From: Ampullaceana balthica
Taxonomy: Eukaryota; Mollusca; Gastropoda; Lymnaeidae
Length of the DNA stretch: 64,000 nucleotides
Assembly: GCA_944989445.1 (NCBI GenBank)
Contig: CALYLW010000285.1
Location: 1,681,299 to 1,745,298, forward strand
Direction of reading: 5' to 3'
Made by a program: the position numbers and the translations under genes. Positions 11,563 through 40,472 of this stretch are shown one piece after another. The notes under the pieces are model-generated. The model did not search any database and had not been told where the DNA came from. It was given only the letters and a program-made list of their open reading frames with translations. How positions within the stretch are numbered: the stretch's first letter is position 1; every line of letters starts with the position of its first letter.

Positions 11563-12308
11563 TAAAGAGGTATTTAAAAGTTTAGCATCACTAAACTACG
11601 GGTGAAATTCATTTGTCACAACGGGAAAATAATTATTGAAAAAATTCCTTACAAAAAAACAAAACACACAATAATAATGAAATTATAGTAATATTAATGA
11701 TAATATTAGAAAAAGAAATAAACACAATAATATTTAATAATAAGAATGTTTGCGTTCAGTATGAAACATATAAATTACCTTTTATATATATATATAGATA
11801 GTTTATGTCCGTACTGCAGCCTTGTTTGATTCAAACTGTGATGACATCCCCCAAAATTAAGTTTAAATTAAGATATCTGACCAATAGTCAATTGCCAACA
11901 TTCGAAATTGCGAAAATTCTTGTTTGACGCTATTTTTAAAAGAAATATATCGGATATTCCCTAGAGCTAAAATCAGACTTGTGTATTTCCGTTATGGCAA
12001 GTCTTCCATGAAACAATCAATGTTTTTACTATTTGTGGCACATTTTAGTTTAAATATTATCGAATAGAAGGTTAATAAAATGTAATTAAGTAGAAGAGAA
12101 AAAAAAACATCTGTAATATTAAAGCCTAAATCTTGGAACATGTTGGAGTTTAAAAGTTTTCGACTTAGTGGCAAGTTAGCGGGAGATCTTTACTGACTTT
12201 TTAATTTACACGTCAACACGTTTTTAAGGCCCTTTTCTTGTGATAACAACAAGTTTGCAAGTAGTTAATTGACAATTTGGACATCTTATCTGGACTTATC
12301 TCCTTAGC
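11563..12308. other. Intergenic, nothing recognised
   Basis: AT-rich, without gene or repeat signals beyond a short TA run near 11785. Confidence 0.4.
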
Positions 12309-12555
12309 ATTATCTATCTATACAAACGCTCCTTCTATGCAGAAGATAATTGCGTCCACAGACCATGACGGATGGTCTATTGGCAAGTGATGTAGCGTTC
12401 ACAGGCTACGGCTTTGTGGGTTCCACGCATAACCCAGCCGCCTAACTAGTGTTAGGTACCCATTCGGGGACGCCCTATGCCCTTGAAAAACATGGTTTTG
12501 AACCCGCGACCATCGGTACGCCAGTCGAGCGCACTGCCACTCGACTACCGTGTCA
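12309..12555 (-). mobile_element. tRNA-derived SINE, best-preserved tRNA head
   Basis: On the minus strand the 5' head has an A-box-like TAGTCGAGTGGCAGTGCGC and a B-box-like GGTCGCGGGTTCAAAACC, the internal RNA polymerase III promoter of a tRNA. The body then shares GAATGGGTACCTAACACTAG with the copy at 5139-5395. The 3' end is the TTATCTTCTGCATAGAAGG tail shared with the LINE, ending in a GATA-rich run. Confidence 0.85.
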
Positions 12556-13066
12556 TAACAAATGATGGCTCCAGGTATTAGTAAGTAGAAAAGTTGATCT
12601 TAGGTTTTTTTTTGTGAGAGCCTGGATGCTACAAATTCAGGAATAACTATTTTTGTTTGGTAACACCACAAATTATATTTTCGTTCATATATCAACAACG
12701 ATAGCCTTGTCATGTGATGTTTTTAAGGTTAAAAGAAACATCGACCTGAAGTTTAATTTTGGTTTTCTTGAATGTTCGTCTCCGTGCTTTCTCGCGCCAT
12801 GTGTTTCTTATCTGCTTATCTTATCTCACTGGCCAATCTTATATCATTGAGCTTTTATACGAAATATGTTTCCAATAAGTTTCAAAGACTTAAGATCATA
12901 TTACTTTTGGAGATCCAATTTAATGGGTATTAAAAATATATCTTAGCACATAGACAAATCCATTTTTTTGCCATGATAACATGTTACATTTAAAACGATA
13001 AGTTAAGCATAAAACGATGTTTGAACAACAAAAATAGAGATAAAAAAGGCTTAATTATTAATTGTT
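12556..13066. other. Intergenic, nothing recognised
   Basis: Between the SINE and the 3' end of cathepsin L copy A. No gene seen. Confidence 0.4.
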
Positions 13067-13072
13067 TTTATT
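13067..13072 (-). promoter_or_regulatory. Candidate polyadenylation signal of cathepsin L copy A
   Basis: AATAAA on the minus strand, about 113 bp after the stop codon. The position is reasonable for a short 3' UTR; the cleavage site cannot be seen. Confidence 0.5.
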
Positions 13073-13184
13073 TTCCGGTTAACTTAATGTTCAACAGATT
13101 GAGACGAACTCTAGCCCTTGTAAGCAATCAGGACAACTCTGCCCTAAATGAGGCGATGAGAAAGTTCCCAGTACTTTCCCGTCT

Positions 13185-22895
<9,711 letters not shown>

Positions 22896-23198
22896 CTGGG
22901 GGGAAAATACACTTGAGGCTCACATCTAACTCATTCGGGGCCGGGGGTGGGGGTGGGGAGCTTGACCGTGTTTTGGAGATGAGGGCGTAGAGACAGAAAT
23001 GTTCTGCATGGCAATGACAGAGCGCACGTGGTGACGTCATAATTCGAATGCCAATACCAGAGATTTTACCAGTTACAATAAGTTTATATTGAAAGGAAAC
23101 CCTCTTATTAAAAGACAAAAGATTTTTTTAAAGAGAAACGAAGCTGGTCGAAGGAATTGTATGACAAATATTCATGTTTTCGACGTCAGCTTTTAATT

Positions 23199-24138
23199 TA
23201 GGGCTGAACCGATACTCGGCCGATTCTCGTATACTCGGAAATACTCGGCAATCGGCCGATTCTCGTATACTCGGAAATACTCGGCAATCGGCCGATTCTC
23301 GTATACTCGGAAATACTCGGCAATCGGCCGCGTTAGTGATGTCGATGCCGAGTATTACGTAATTGCTCCAATAGCAAAGATGCACGTAGAATCGAATGCC
23401 TTAAACATTTCGTTTCGTATGGAATAACAAAATGTCCCGTGTGCAGACTTGGTGTTATTGGCAACCATTCATCCTTCAACCTAAATTTGACTCTATAACT
23501 ACTGCTTTGTACTCATTATTTCATTCACAAAAAGTGGCCGTGTGCAAAAACCATTTTAAACATTGGTTAGAACGAATTATGAGTCAAAGTTCAAGGTTCA
23601 AAATGAGTTCCAAATTTTATTTTTACATTTATATGGAGAACTGTGTGTTTTGTCTTGAGTCATGTGTAGGTCATGATCTGAAACTTGTAAACACATCAGA
23701 AACGTGGTTTAAAGATAAATTTTACTTTTTATACAAAGTTAAATGAGTTCTTAACAAAGTATATTTTAAAAAACAAAATAAAGAAATAATGATTTTATTA
23801 ATAGCATATATCCTGAAAATGAAATCATTATTAAAACGAGAGAAAAAAGTTTGACGCAAAACAGTGTCTCACCAAATGAATTTCCAGGAAAAATGGAATT
23901 TCCATTTCTGCGTCACTCGTTTTGGGTGAATTTTCGCTCGTTAAGGGAGTAACTTTTTTAACAACAAAAAAAAATTGCTCGTTATGCGAAAACTCGTTAT
24001 GAGAGGTGCTCGTATAAGATGTGCTCGTTATGAGAGGTTTCTACTGTACTCGGTATCGGTACTCGGTATCGGCAAAACATGGCAGCAACTACTCGGTACT
24101 CGGCACTCAGCAAAAAAATCATACTCGGTGCACCCCTA
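23199..24138. mobile_element. Non-autonomous hAT element with perfect 8-bp target duplication
   Basis: The left end TAGGGCTGAACCGATACTCG and the right end (inverse of TAGGGGTGCACCGAGTATGA) are inverted repeats of hAT type. TTTTAATT flanks both sides (23191-23198 and 24139-24146). Three copies of a ~45-bp unit with TCGTATACTCGGAAATACTC (about 23217-23332) lie just inside the left end. The interior has no recognisable transposase. It lies upstream of cathepsin L copy A. Confidence 0.9.
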
Positions 24139-24499
24139 TTTTAATTATGGGCAAGCGATCGGAGTCCAAACGCCTTTTACTCCGAAGCTCAAAATGAAAA
24201 CACTTGGGTATGGTTGTTATTTTTATTTACACATTTCTTATGTTCTTTCACTTTCACAAAAGGATATCAAAAGGCTAGAATGATATTTAGATTGAGTTTT
24301 TATTATGTCGATATTGGCAATGATTCCACGATACCATCATATTGAGCAAATATTCCACTTGTTAAATTGGAGTCATTCCCACACGTGTCTTTGATTTAGC
24401 TACATTGCTCCCCCAGGCCAGAACTCTCAAAGACTGATTGAAAGCTGATAGGTCACGTTTCAAAGGATTCATGACCCAGTTGCTGGTGCCCCGTGAGCA

Positions 24500-24925
24500 G
24501 AAGATCACAAGAGCATGTGATTGAATTCTTGACCTGTCAGAGCACTGGGCCCACATGTGATTAAATTATTGGTTTTATTAAAGCACTGGACATACACGTG
24601 ACTAAATTATTGGTCCTGTCATGGCACTGGAAACACATGTGATTGACTTCTTGGTCCTGTCATGGCACTGGACACGTTTGTGTTTGCATTATTGGTCCTG
24701 TCATAGCACTGGACACATTTGTGATTGAATTATTGGTCCTGTCATGGCACTGGACACATTTGTGATTGAGTTATTGGTCCTGTCATAGCACTGGACACAT
24801 TTGTGATTGAATTATTGGTCCTGTCATGGCACTGGGCACATTTATGATTGAATTCTTGGTCCTATCATGGCACTGGACATACACGTGATTGAATTCTTGG
24901 TCCTGTCATAGCACTGGACATACAC
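24500..24925. repeat. About 41-bp minisatellite, about 10 units
   Basis: Unit built on TTGGTCCTGTCATGGCACTG and GACACATTTGTGATTGAATT, diverged at the left edge. Confidence 0.9.
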
Positions 24926-26459
24926 ATATGCGTTCCTTTTAGTGATTCATTCCATTTCTTCTAAAAAGTTATTGATGTCATTAAACTTTGATGCACTTTC
25001 ACGAAGTGGAAACCAATTGTAAACTTGTGTACTTAATTATCTGTCAGCGAGATCAACCTTATGTACAAATTAACTTTGAAGGGCTTGAAGGATGATATAT
25101 TAAAGAGTCAGAATAGGTCTTAGCATTACGTGGGGCTTTGGGCAAGTGTGATATACTAGGCCAATGGGTGTAAGTGTAGACCTCATACCGTTGAAGAATC
25201 TCCCATAAGGGGCCCCCATCAAACCTGGGGTGGATATGATACTTGCCCCCCTCCTTGGCCGCCTCTATCAGAGACTCCCTCCGAAATGTAAAGTAAGTCT
25301 AACATTTTATCAAAAGCAGATTTAACAAGAACTTAACGTCCAATATGTCTGGGGCAGTCGTATATGTTCTGACAAGTTTGGGTAAACTGCTTCAATATTC
25401 TTCTGTCAGAGATTCTGTATAACACCTCATAAATTGAGCTGAATGCGTAATGATTTTTTCAATGACAATTTTTTTTGTAAGGGGCCACTCACCGAAATAA
25501 TAATGTAAATCTTAACTATTTAACTTACTATTTGCGGGCATAGCGCGGAATGAGGTTGAACCGAGGTTTAACTTTACAACAGCACCACACACACTTTGAG
25601 TGAACCTACCTTTAATGTGATTGTGAATATGTGACCACTATCCCAGCAAAAGTAACGTTGCGTTCATTGAACAAGCCTATTTATTTGTTTGTAATCTGCC
25701 TGGTGCTTTAGTCACGTGTTGCCTGTGATAGATCTTGTGTCATGTGATGGCGGAACACATACAAAACAGACTGAAGGGTCACCGCTATGTTTGCAGATAA
25801 GTGCACCATCATTTGGTTAATGGCACTAGGTGAAACGTCATTTGGCCAAGGCACTGGGTGACCATGAGTTGACTAATGGCCATGAGTTGACCAACGATCA
25901 TGAGTTTTCTAAATGTTAGGTACACGGGCGAGAATATATTTTTAAGTAATATTAAAGTCAAATCATCTCTGATAAACTGACAAATAATAGCAAAGGCAAC
26001 TTGTTAAAACAGGCATGTTTCATAAATATTATTTTAAAATACAAGAATAGGCCGAGTATACAAAAATCTTGTATCTACTTCATTTAAAAAGTGAGTTCAA
26101 ATTTCAGATTCAAAGTGAGTACCAATATTTTTGGTAAAATCAAAGTGGAAAAACATTGCACAATCTAGGCAACTTTTTTTTGCCGGGGTCGATCATAGTC
26201 TGACTACACGTCCACACTTTCCTTCGTTTGATCAGACACCTCGGGAGCTGTGGCATTAAAGACAGAAGGTCATAATTTCACGCTATTCCTTAGGTCAGTG
26301 AATACAGGGGATTTTATGATCATACATTTGACCGGCAAATCTGAAACTTAAACTTTAAAAAAGTGCCAAATAAAATATATGAAATTTGAAAATGACAGAT
26401 GTTTGTTCAAATTTAATTTTATTTACTTGCGAACATTGAATGTTTAACTTGATTCTTAG
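24926..26459. other. Intergenic between the two cathepsin L genes
   Basis: No gene recognised. The non-coding first exon and promoter of copy A may lie in 22896-26459 but could not be placed. Confidence 0.4.
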
Positions 26460-26655
26460 CAGTGGCGTAGGACAGTGTGTGCCTTGAGGGATGTTCCGCC
26501 CCAGTGGCACTTTTCTCCGTGCCTTGTGGTGCGACATTTTTTGGAAAAAACGTTAGTTCTAATAGCGAAGGTGGGGGGGGGGCGGGGGGAGCCAGAATTA
26601 TCATTTAATTCCGAGCAGCCCCTGAACTGGTGCTGACTATAAAGCTACGCCCCTG
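26460..26655. mobile_element. Probable hAT/Tip100-like MITE
   Basis: The left end CAGTGGCGTAGGACAGTGTG and the right end (inverse of CAGGGGCGTAGCTTTATAGT) form short inverted repeats. No matching target duplication was found, so the copy is probably old. Confidence 0.5.
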
Positions 26656-27039
26656 TCCAATTACCCTCTCATTCGATTGAAATTGAAACTAAAAAAACAA
26701 CTTTTGTGCCGTCAATATCACTTTCTGAGATAACAGGTACAGAGGTCTACATCTTTTTTAGTCATTATCATTTGTGTCGCGATGTGACTTGTCATATGAG
26801 AGAGTTAAGTCATGGGTTCGCCGTCAGTTGATAAATCATTAGTTTCAATAAACGTGATCGAAAACAGCTGTCAGCTTAATGGTAATAACATCAATATTTA
26901 AAAAAAAACTATTCAACCTGCTAACATTATACATATTCCTGTGGACTTTTGCAATTTTGCTCGCGAGTCCCCGGTCAGTACCTGGGCACTTTGCGTGCGT
27001 CAGTTTAGCATTTTCTGGGCATAGAATTCTCCGGTCGCC

Positions 27040-27190
27040 TTGGCCTACCCAACCAGCTATATCTTGTTTGGTGCACGATGTCAAGTGTGCTACTGTTGCC
27101 AGTGCAAGGCTGCAGTGCGGGCCAGTTCGAATCCCTGTTGGGCTTAGTTCTGTACTCATTTTGACAAACAAAGCGACTAAATATCCACCA
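27040..27190 (+). mobile_element. Possible second tRNA-derived SINE
   Basis: CCAGTTCGAATCCCTGTTGG contains a good RNA polymerase III B box. A-box pairing and cloverleaf structure were not established. It runs directly into the 27-bp array. Confidence 0.35.
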
Positions 27191-27224
27191 CTGATCTGTC
27201 TGCTTTGGCGTGGGCGTGTACCCC

Positions 27225-28857
27225 CGTTAAGTCTACCCACACCTCGTGCCACTCATTTGGTCTACCCACACCTTGTGCCACTCATGTGGTCTACCCACAC
27301 CTTGTGCCACTCGTGTGGTCTACCCACACCTTGTGGTCTACCCACACCTTGTGCAACTCGTGTGGTCTACCCACACCTTGTGGTCTACCCACACCTTGTG
27401 CCACTCGTGTGGTCTACCCACACCTTGTGCCACTCATGTGGTCTACCCACACCTTGTGCCACTCGTGTGGTCTACCCACACCGTGTGCCACTCATGTGGT
27501 CTACCCACACCTTGTGCCACTCATGTGGTCTACCCACACATTGTGCCACTCATGTGGTCTACCCACACCTTGTGCCACTCATGTGGTCTAGCCACACCTT
27601 GTGCCACTCATGTGGTCTACCCACACCTTGTGCCACTCATGTGGTCTACCCACACTTTGTGCCACTCATGTGGTCTACCCACACCTTGTGCCATTCATAT
27701 GGTCTACCCACACCTTGTGCCACTTATATGGTCTACCCACACCTTGTGCCACTCATGTGGTCTACCCACACCTTGCGCCACTCATATGGTCTACCCACAC
27801 CTTGTGCCACTCATATGGTCTACCCACACCTTGTGCCACTCATATGGTCTACCCACACCTTGTGCCACTCGTGTGGTCTACCCACACCTTGTGCCACTCG
27901 TGTGGTCTACCCACACCTTGTGCCACTCGTGTGGTCTACCCACACCTTGTGCCACTCATATGGTCTACCCACACCTTGTGCCACTCGTGTGGTCTACCCA
28001 CACCTTGTGCCACTCGTGTGGTCTACCCACACCTTGTGCCACTCGTGTGGTCTACCCACACCTTGTGCCACTCATATGGTCTACCCACACCTTGTGCCAC
28101 TCATATGGTCTACCCACACCTTGTGCCACTCGTGTGGTCTACCCACACCTTGTGCCACTCATGTGGTCTACCCACACCTTGTGCCACTCATGTGGTCTAC
28201 CCACACCTTGTGCCACTCATGTGGTCTACCCACACCTTGTGCCACTCGTGTGGTCTACCCACACCTTGTGTCACTCGTGTGGTCTACCCACACCTTGTGC
28301 CACTCATATGGTCTACCGACACCTTGTGCCACTCATATGGTCTACCCACACCTTGTGCCACTCATATGGTCTACCCACACCTTGTGCCACTCATGTGGTC
28401 TACCCACACCTTGTGCCACTCATGTGGTCTACCCACACCTTGTGCCACTCGTGTGGTCTACCCACACCTTGTGCCACTCGTGTGGTCTACCCACACCTTG
28501 TGCCACTCGTGTGGTCTACCCACACCCTGTGCCACTCGTGTGGTCTACCCACACCTTTTGCCACTCATGTGGTCTACCCACACCTTGTGCCACTCACGTG
28601 GTCTACCCACACCTTGTGCCACTCACGTGGTCTACCCACACCTTGTGCCACTCGTGTGGTCTACCCACACCTTGTGCCACTCGTGTGGTCTACCCACACC
28701 TTGTGCCACTCATATGGTCTATCCACACCTTGTGCCACTCGTGTGATCTACCCACACCTTGTGCCACTCGTGTGGTCTACCCACACCTTGTGCCACTCAT
28801 ATGGTCTATCCACACCTTGTGCCACTCGTGTGGTCTACCCACACCTTGTGCCACTTT
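27225..28857. repeat. 27-bp minisatellite, about 60 units
   Basis: Unit GGTCTACCCACACCTTGTGC plus CACTCRT. Variants differ mainly at the ATG/GTG/ATA position before the unit. Because 27 is a multiple of three and lacks stops, three frames stay open over up to 660 codons; the translations (such as GLPTPCATH) are repeats, not a protein. Confidence 0.97.
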
Positions 28858-28889
28858 TGCCTTCTAGTTATATCTACAAAAGAAAAATA

Positions 28890-29152
28890 ATGCCTCCACA
28901 AGATACACAATTAAATTGTGTGATCAAAACAATAAATGAAAGCTTTATTAATTATACTAATACAAAGGTATACTTTTCGGCTAATGCATTCGTCAGTACA
29001 AATAACTTACAGTACTACCACAAGTATTAAATTTATATTTAAATTATTAAGACATTCTATATCCATCAAAAGTACCGATATCTTTGTATTAGTTCATTAA
29101 TAAGGCTTTCATTTATTGTTTTGATCACACAATTTGTTTGTGTATTTTTAAA
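28890..29152. mobile_element. Foldback element related to 6165-6418
   Basis: The arms at about 28905-28973 and 29083-29152 are inverted, sharing TGTGATCAAAACAATAAATG and ACTAATACAAAG. On the minus strand the centre has CTGACGA (28996-28990), then GCCGAAAAGTATAC, a mutated version of the CTGATGA/GAAAC core seen at 6320-6342. Confidence 0.6.
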
Positions 29153-30326
29153 ATTACATTTAAACGCTTTATTTCAGTCCTAATCTATATATTGTGGAAC
29201 TGTCGTTTACATTTTGTAAGTGTATCATGTCAAGGATATCTAAAATTTAATCAGAACAATTATTAAAAACAAAAACAATAACAAAAATATTATATTCTAG
29301 TCACTTGAAAAGTTCTAAAAAAACCAACAGTTTACATCATCATTTAAAAAAAATAATAATAAATACAATGACAGAAACAAATGTCAACTTCATAAGATGA
29401 CACTTGAGTGAAGGCTTCAGAGCTCCCAGAAATCACCAGAACAACGAGACATAAACACGAGACATAATTATACACCAACACACCATCTGTTTCTATTTAC
29501 TTGCTGGAACATTAACTGGGCCATTCAGAATTTTTAAAATAATAAAAGCACCTAAGAAGAAGGAAGTTTAAATAAAAATAGAATAAACGTGTCAGTGGCA
29601 CGACTACTAAGAAGACAAACTAATTTACTGCGAGAGATCAGACTGGTTCCTATCATAGCGGCTGTCGTGTTCTGGTCGTCTGAGATGGGATTACGATACC
29701 GGTATCGATGGGGAAGATAATCACTCGGAGTAAAAGTACGATTTCGAATTTAAAAACAAACAAACAGCAAACACATGTTTTAGGTTCTGTTTTAATATCC
29801 ATACTTAAGTTTACCTGGAGATGACACTAAAAATAGCAAACATAATGTTAAAATGAACTCACATAGTGAAACAAAGGTATAGGCGGAGACCAAACGGAAG
29901 CTACTCGGTTCTAGCTTTAATGAAAGCGAGTTAAACGATTTTTTTTTGATTCACGTTTTGAAGATTCATTAGGCATCCACGCAAAAGAGGAATTTTTGTT
30001 GAAAAAACATTCAGCGCTGTTACAAAAACAAAGGGTTTTTTCATCGATCTTTGGATGCGGATGACAATTTGCTTTAAGTTTTTTTTTAATGTACTCTCAA
30101 CGCCAACTTGCAACTGTTCTCATGATCTTTTCTTTTACAGACTTTTGCCCACTCATTTCTCGTGTTTAACAGCTTTGTTTGGTATATGTAGGAATATCTG
30201 TATTTAGCCATTTTAATTCATAAGTATATGAACTATTTTTTCAATGAAGAACTTCAAAAACATTTTGTTGCGCAATAATCCATAGGTCAAAACGCAATCA
30301 ACACAAGGTTAAGTTATAGAAATACT
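29153..30326. other. Intergenic downstream of cathepsin L copy B
   Basis: AT-rich, nothing recognised. Confidence 0.4.
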
Positions 30327-30332
30327 TTTATT
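30327..30332 (-). promoter_or_regulatory. Candidate polyadenylation signal of cathepsin L copy B
   Basis: AATAAA on the minus strand, about 145 bp after the stop codon. Confidence 0.5.
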
Positions 30333-30476
30333 AAAGCTCAAAATTTGATATTTATCATAATAGTATTGAGAGGTGTCAAAGTAAATGGTGAGGTTGCCAA
30401 ATAGTTTCCGCAGTTCTTAAAATGACAACATGTTGTGTGGACGCCTCAGGGAAACCAAAGTGGTTAGAACGGCTGT

Positions 30477-36980
<6,504 letters not shown>

Positions 36981-38136
36981 CTACAGGAGAGAGATAAGAT
37001 GTCATGGTTTAGCTCATTAGGGCAGGAACCAACCAATACAAAAAAATTTACTGTCCCATTTATGAACCAATGAAAACATAAAAGTAAATGTTACTACGTC
37101 ACAGGGGTTGGAGAGTTTACGGCTCCTGGTGATTTCTTCACAGATAAAAGGTTTCAACATAACAATGTCCTTAAAGATAATTTAAGACATCTCTTACAAG
37201 GTATGCTGCCAATTCTGTGATTCAGTTTAAATAAAAATATAATTTGTAAAAAAAAAGACTAGAGATTTTTTTTATTTAAAAAAAAAGGTTCTCATTATCA
37301 TTACTTAACGAACGATTGTGTTGAAGTGGCGTTGAGCGACAAATAAAACCACAAAGTGAGAAATTTTAAACGCATATTAAAATTATGAACATTTGAAATT
37401 ATCTTATACACAGAATTTCCTAACAAAATATGTTTTAACATTTTTTTTTAACGAATATCTTTCATCCAGAGCGTTTTTATTCTAGATTATTATTTTGTAT
37501 CATAATTATTCTTATTATTATTTGGTTAGATTCTAAGCTTTTAAAATAATGTTAATAAATTTAGGAATATTTAAAGTTAATTGCTCAGTAATCAGCTCAG
37601 AGCAGACAGGAATTATATTTTCCTTTCAATATAAGATCTAGCCCTTTCCCCTCTGAGGACTGCCACTTTGCCCATCAAAGTCAACACCCGTATGTGAGCC
37701 TCGTGAGGGAGCCATGATGAAAACAAGACAATCGAATGTAAACAAGTTTGGACGCTGGACAAACAAATGGCAGGCATAAGAAGAAAGAAATATTGGGCAA
37801 GGAAGGGTGAATGTAGGTTAAAGGAAAGTTTCTTGATTCTTTCTGTAAAGTTATATTATTGGTTGAAGCAAGTAATTTCATATACATGTAATAGAATGCT
37901 CAGATGATAGTTCATCTTAAATTATTGTATTAGCCATGTATAATAATGTATGTTTGAATGCCCACATAATGGTTCGCTCCATCATTTATCATTTATATTT
38001 ATTTAGTGGAGAATTATGAGATATAAACGTTCTACTGCTAATATAAAAATGTAAATTAATTCTTAACTTAAATACACGTTTAACAATTCTTATATAAAAT
38101 ACAATTTCAAATTCAAATATAAAATTTAAAATGTAA
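36981..38136. other. 5' flank of cathepsin L copy B
   Basis: Expected to hold the first intron and promoter. No TATA box or cap site can be assigned. Unique AT-rich sequence. Confidence 0.4.
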
Positions 38137-38380
38137 ATACGCAAGTGTAGATTGTAAAAGTGTAGATTGTAAAAGTGTATTTTGTAAAAAGTGTAGAATG
38201 TAAAAGTTTAGTTTGTAGTGTAGATTGTAAAATTGTGGATTATTAAAGTGTAGATTTTAAAGTGTAGAATGTAAAAGTGTAATTTGTAAAAAGATTAGAT
38301 TGTTAAATTGTGGATTATAAAAGTGTAGATTACAAAAGTGTAAATTGTAAAAGTTTATATTGCAAAAGTTTAGATTGTTA
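38137..38380. repeat. Degenerate 15-18-bp repeat
   Basis: Many imperfect copies of GTGTAGATTGTAAAA. Confidence 0.75.
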
Positions 38381-38410
38381 AAATACAATCACACGCTGAG
38401 TTTACTTTAC

Positions 38411-38439
38411 CTTAAGTCTGTGTAATTATCCCCGGAGCT
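38411..38439 (-). other. Possible non-coding 5' exon of cathepsin L copy B
   Basis: On the minus strand a 29-nt segment is bounded by TTTACTTTTAG and CTTAAG|GTAAAGT, a fair acceptor and a good donor. Both cathepsin genes need an upstream non-coding exon because an acceptor abuts the ATG. Placement is speculative. Confidence 0.2.
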
Positions 38440-38803
38440 CTAAAAGTAAAAGAAAATGTAGTCAATAAATGCTTATATTCTACCTTCTCGGGGTCTTAGT
38501 CTGTGCCGTGATCTCGCGGGACTTCAACAGGTGCGTCGAGTTGTCATGGCAACACAGAGATAGTGGAGCAGGCCTGTAGCTACGGTAGACACACGTGAAA
38601 ACTGCTCAATTTGATTCTCTAACTTTATATCAGACGAACAAAAAGACTCATTTAAAAGAACAAACATTTTTAAATATTAATCTTAGCTTTTCTGTTATAC
38701 TAAATTCCTTGAATAATATATTTCATTGAACGTTAATCTATTCATAATTGTTGTTTTTTCTCACCACGTGACACATTTTTATAGATATTCTTAGAGACTG
38801 ACG

Positions 38804-38979
38804 CAGTGGTGAGGAAACTTTTTGGGGCCGCTTGCCCGAAATTCAAAATTTATAGCGAAGTGCCAACACCCCAAAGAAACCAGAAAAGGGTGGTTTGGCT
38901 TAGCTGGTTTGATTAAGTGCCGGGTTATGAGACTATGCGTGTCGTCTGTGGCACGAGTACAATCGGTTCGCCATCACTG
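38804..38979. mobile_element. Possible short hAT-like element
   Basis: The left end CAGTGGTGAGGAAACTTTTT and the right end (inverse of CAGTGATGGCGAACCGATTG) are partly inverted. The 8-bp flanks do not match well. Confidence 0.35.
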
Positions 38980-39690
38980 CTGTAACGCCCTTAGCATTAA
39001 AATGAGAAAACATAATTTTTTAACTGATCGTTTAGTTTATAACTGAGAATCCCTGGTTTACCACGTCAATAACTTCACAAACAAACGTCAATTGTTTTTC
39101 CCTCTCATAAAATGTAAGAAAAACCACTGCACTTGAAATAGGGCAGGATATAAGACGAGACATCCGTTGCTACATTGGTAAAAGAATTTTCAGACAGACT
39201 TCCTGGGAGGGATGGGGCTGAACAGGGGCAAATGACAATATAATTTTCCCCCAATACATTTTCAGCCAGTGCAAGGATTTCGTTTTTCTGAGCATTCAAC
39301 AACAAATTTTGGCGGAAAAGCCAATTTTTAAACAGTTCGGCACACCAAGCGGCCACTCCCCCCCCCTCTTTTCCACTCGTTTTAAAAAAAAACATACATT
39401 GGTGTTAGTCATTTTGTAGCTGTTTTATTTCGATGGTTTACAGTATTATTCTGAACAGATGTTGATGGAGTCGTTAAGTTGCTCCATTCACATATTAAAT
39501 AAAATGTATTATTTATTCTTTTTAAAGTAGTTCCCGTGATGGTCATGCAGTGACGTCATCTTTGTATTGGGTTTTGTTCGATGTCAGCAGGACAGGTCGA
39601 AAGAGGGACGCCGCGGTAAAATAACGTCAAACACGTCGGCGTCAGGGGTTCAAAGTATGTTGTCCTTAGACCCCGTGACACTAACGCCGT
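38980..39690. other. Intergenic, nothing recognised
   Basis: No gene or repeat recognised. A short C-rich run lies near 39357. Confidence 0.4.
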
Positions 39691-39694
39691 TTAT

Positions 39695-39985
39695 ATATCT
39701 ACTAGTGTATTACCTGTCAAAAATGACGGAAGTTTTAAAAATAAATACATTTCAGCTGAAATCTATTTATTTTGAAAAAATACACATCTGAAAAAAAAGT
39801 AATGTAATACAGACATTTTTTTAATTTTTATTTTATTCAATTATTTTCATATTGCACTATTTTATGTTGAACGTTCGAAACGAGTTATTTTTGGTGCAGT
39901 AATTTGGTGCGCTGCTTTCTAAAATTAGTAGCGTCTCGGACAGACAGACGTGACATACATTGCAAATTATGTATGTTGATTAAAA
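39695..39985. repeat. Second copy of the palindrome-bearing repeat (part D)
   Basis: Starts ACTAGTGTATTACCTGTCAA and matches 2395-2700, including the 42-bp palindrome and GAGTTATTTTTGGTGCAGTA, then GACGTGACATACATTGCAAA. Confidence 0.8.
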
Positions 39986-40330
39986 GATTCAGACAAACAA
40001 TTTTGTCTACAATCCAGTTGATTTCATATTTCTAGACTGAATGCTCACCTGTATTTCCTTGAGTCTTATTTAGTCTTATAGTATTTTGAAATTATGTTAC
40101 ATGGCGGCCAATAAAATTTCTTTTTAAATTATAAAAAAAAAGGTTTCCAAGCTCAGGAAAGTATATTTTATAATCTACACCATACGCCATGAAATTCCAT
40201 GATCTTTTAAAAATCCATATCACACAACCAATTAAATTATATGACATTTTAAAAAATCGATTATTCTAATCATATATTTTCCCAATCACATGAAATGAGA
40301 AATTCCTTCTCCTACAAAATCGCTGCTTAA

Positions 40331-40472
40331 GGGGCCATCCATAAATAACGACACGCGATTTTGGACGATTTTTTACCCCCTCTCCCCCCTCCCTCGTCAC
40401 TCATCCTCACAAATGTGTGAACCCCATCCGCCCTCCCCCTCTAGGTACGTGACGTCATTTATGGACGGCCCC
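40331..40472. mobile_element. Short MITE of the GGGGCCGTCC family
   Basis: At 142 bp the shortest copy. Ends GGGGCCATCCATAAATAACG and the inverse of GGGGCCGTCCATAAATGACG. A perfect TAA duplication flanks it (40328-40330 and 40473-40475). Confidence 0.85.

Noticed and set aside
12480..12556. Possible tRNA gene on the minus strand
   Set aside because: A- and B-box motifs are present but continue into a SINE body and tail found elsewhere, so this is the SINE head.
24362..24556. 64-codon minus frame
   Set aside because: No recognisable motif. It overlaps the degenerate start of the 41-bp array.
26879..29030. Very long open frames (about 660, 590 and 380 codons)
   Set aside because: They are translations of the 27-bp array in three frames at once, with no independent coding sequence. 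Frame openness follows from the period.
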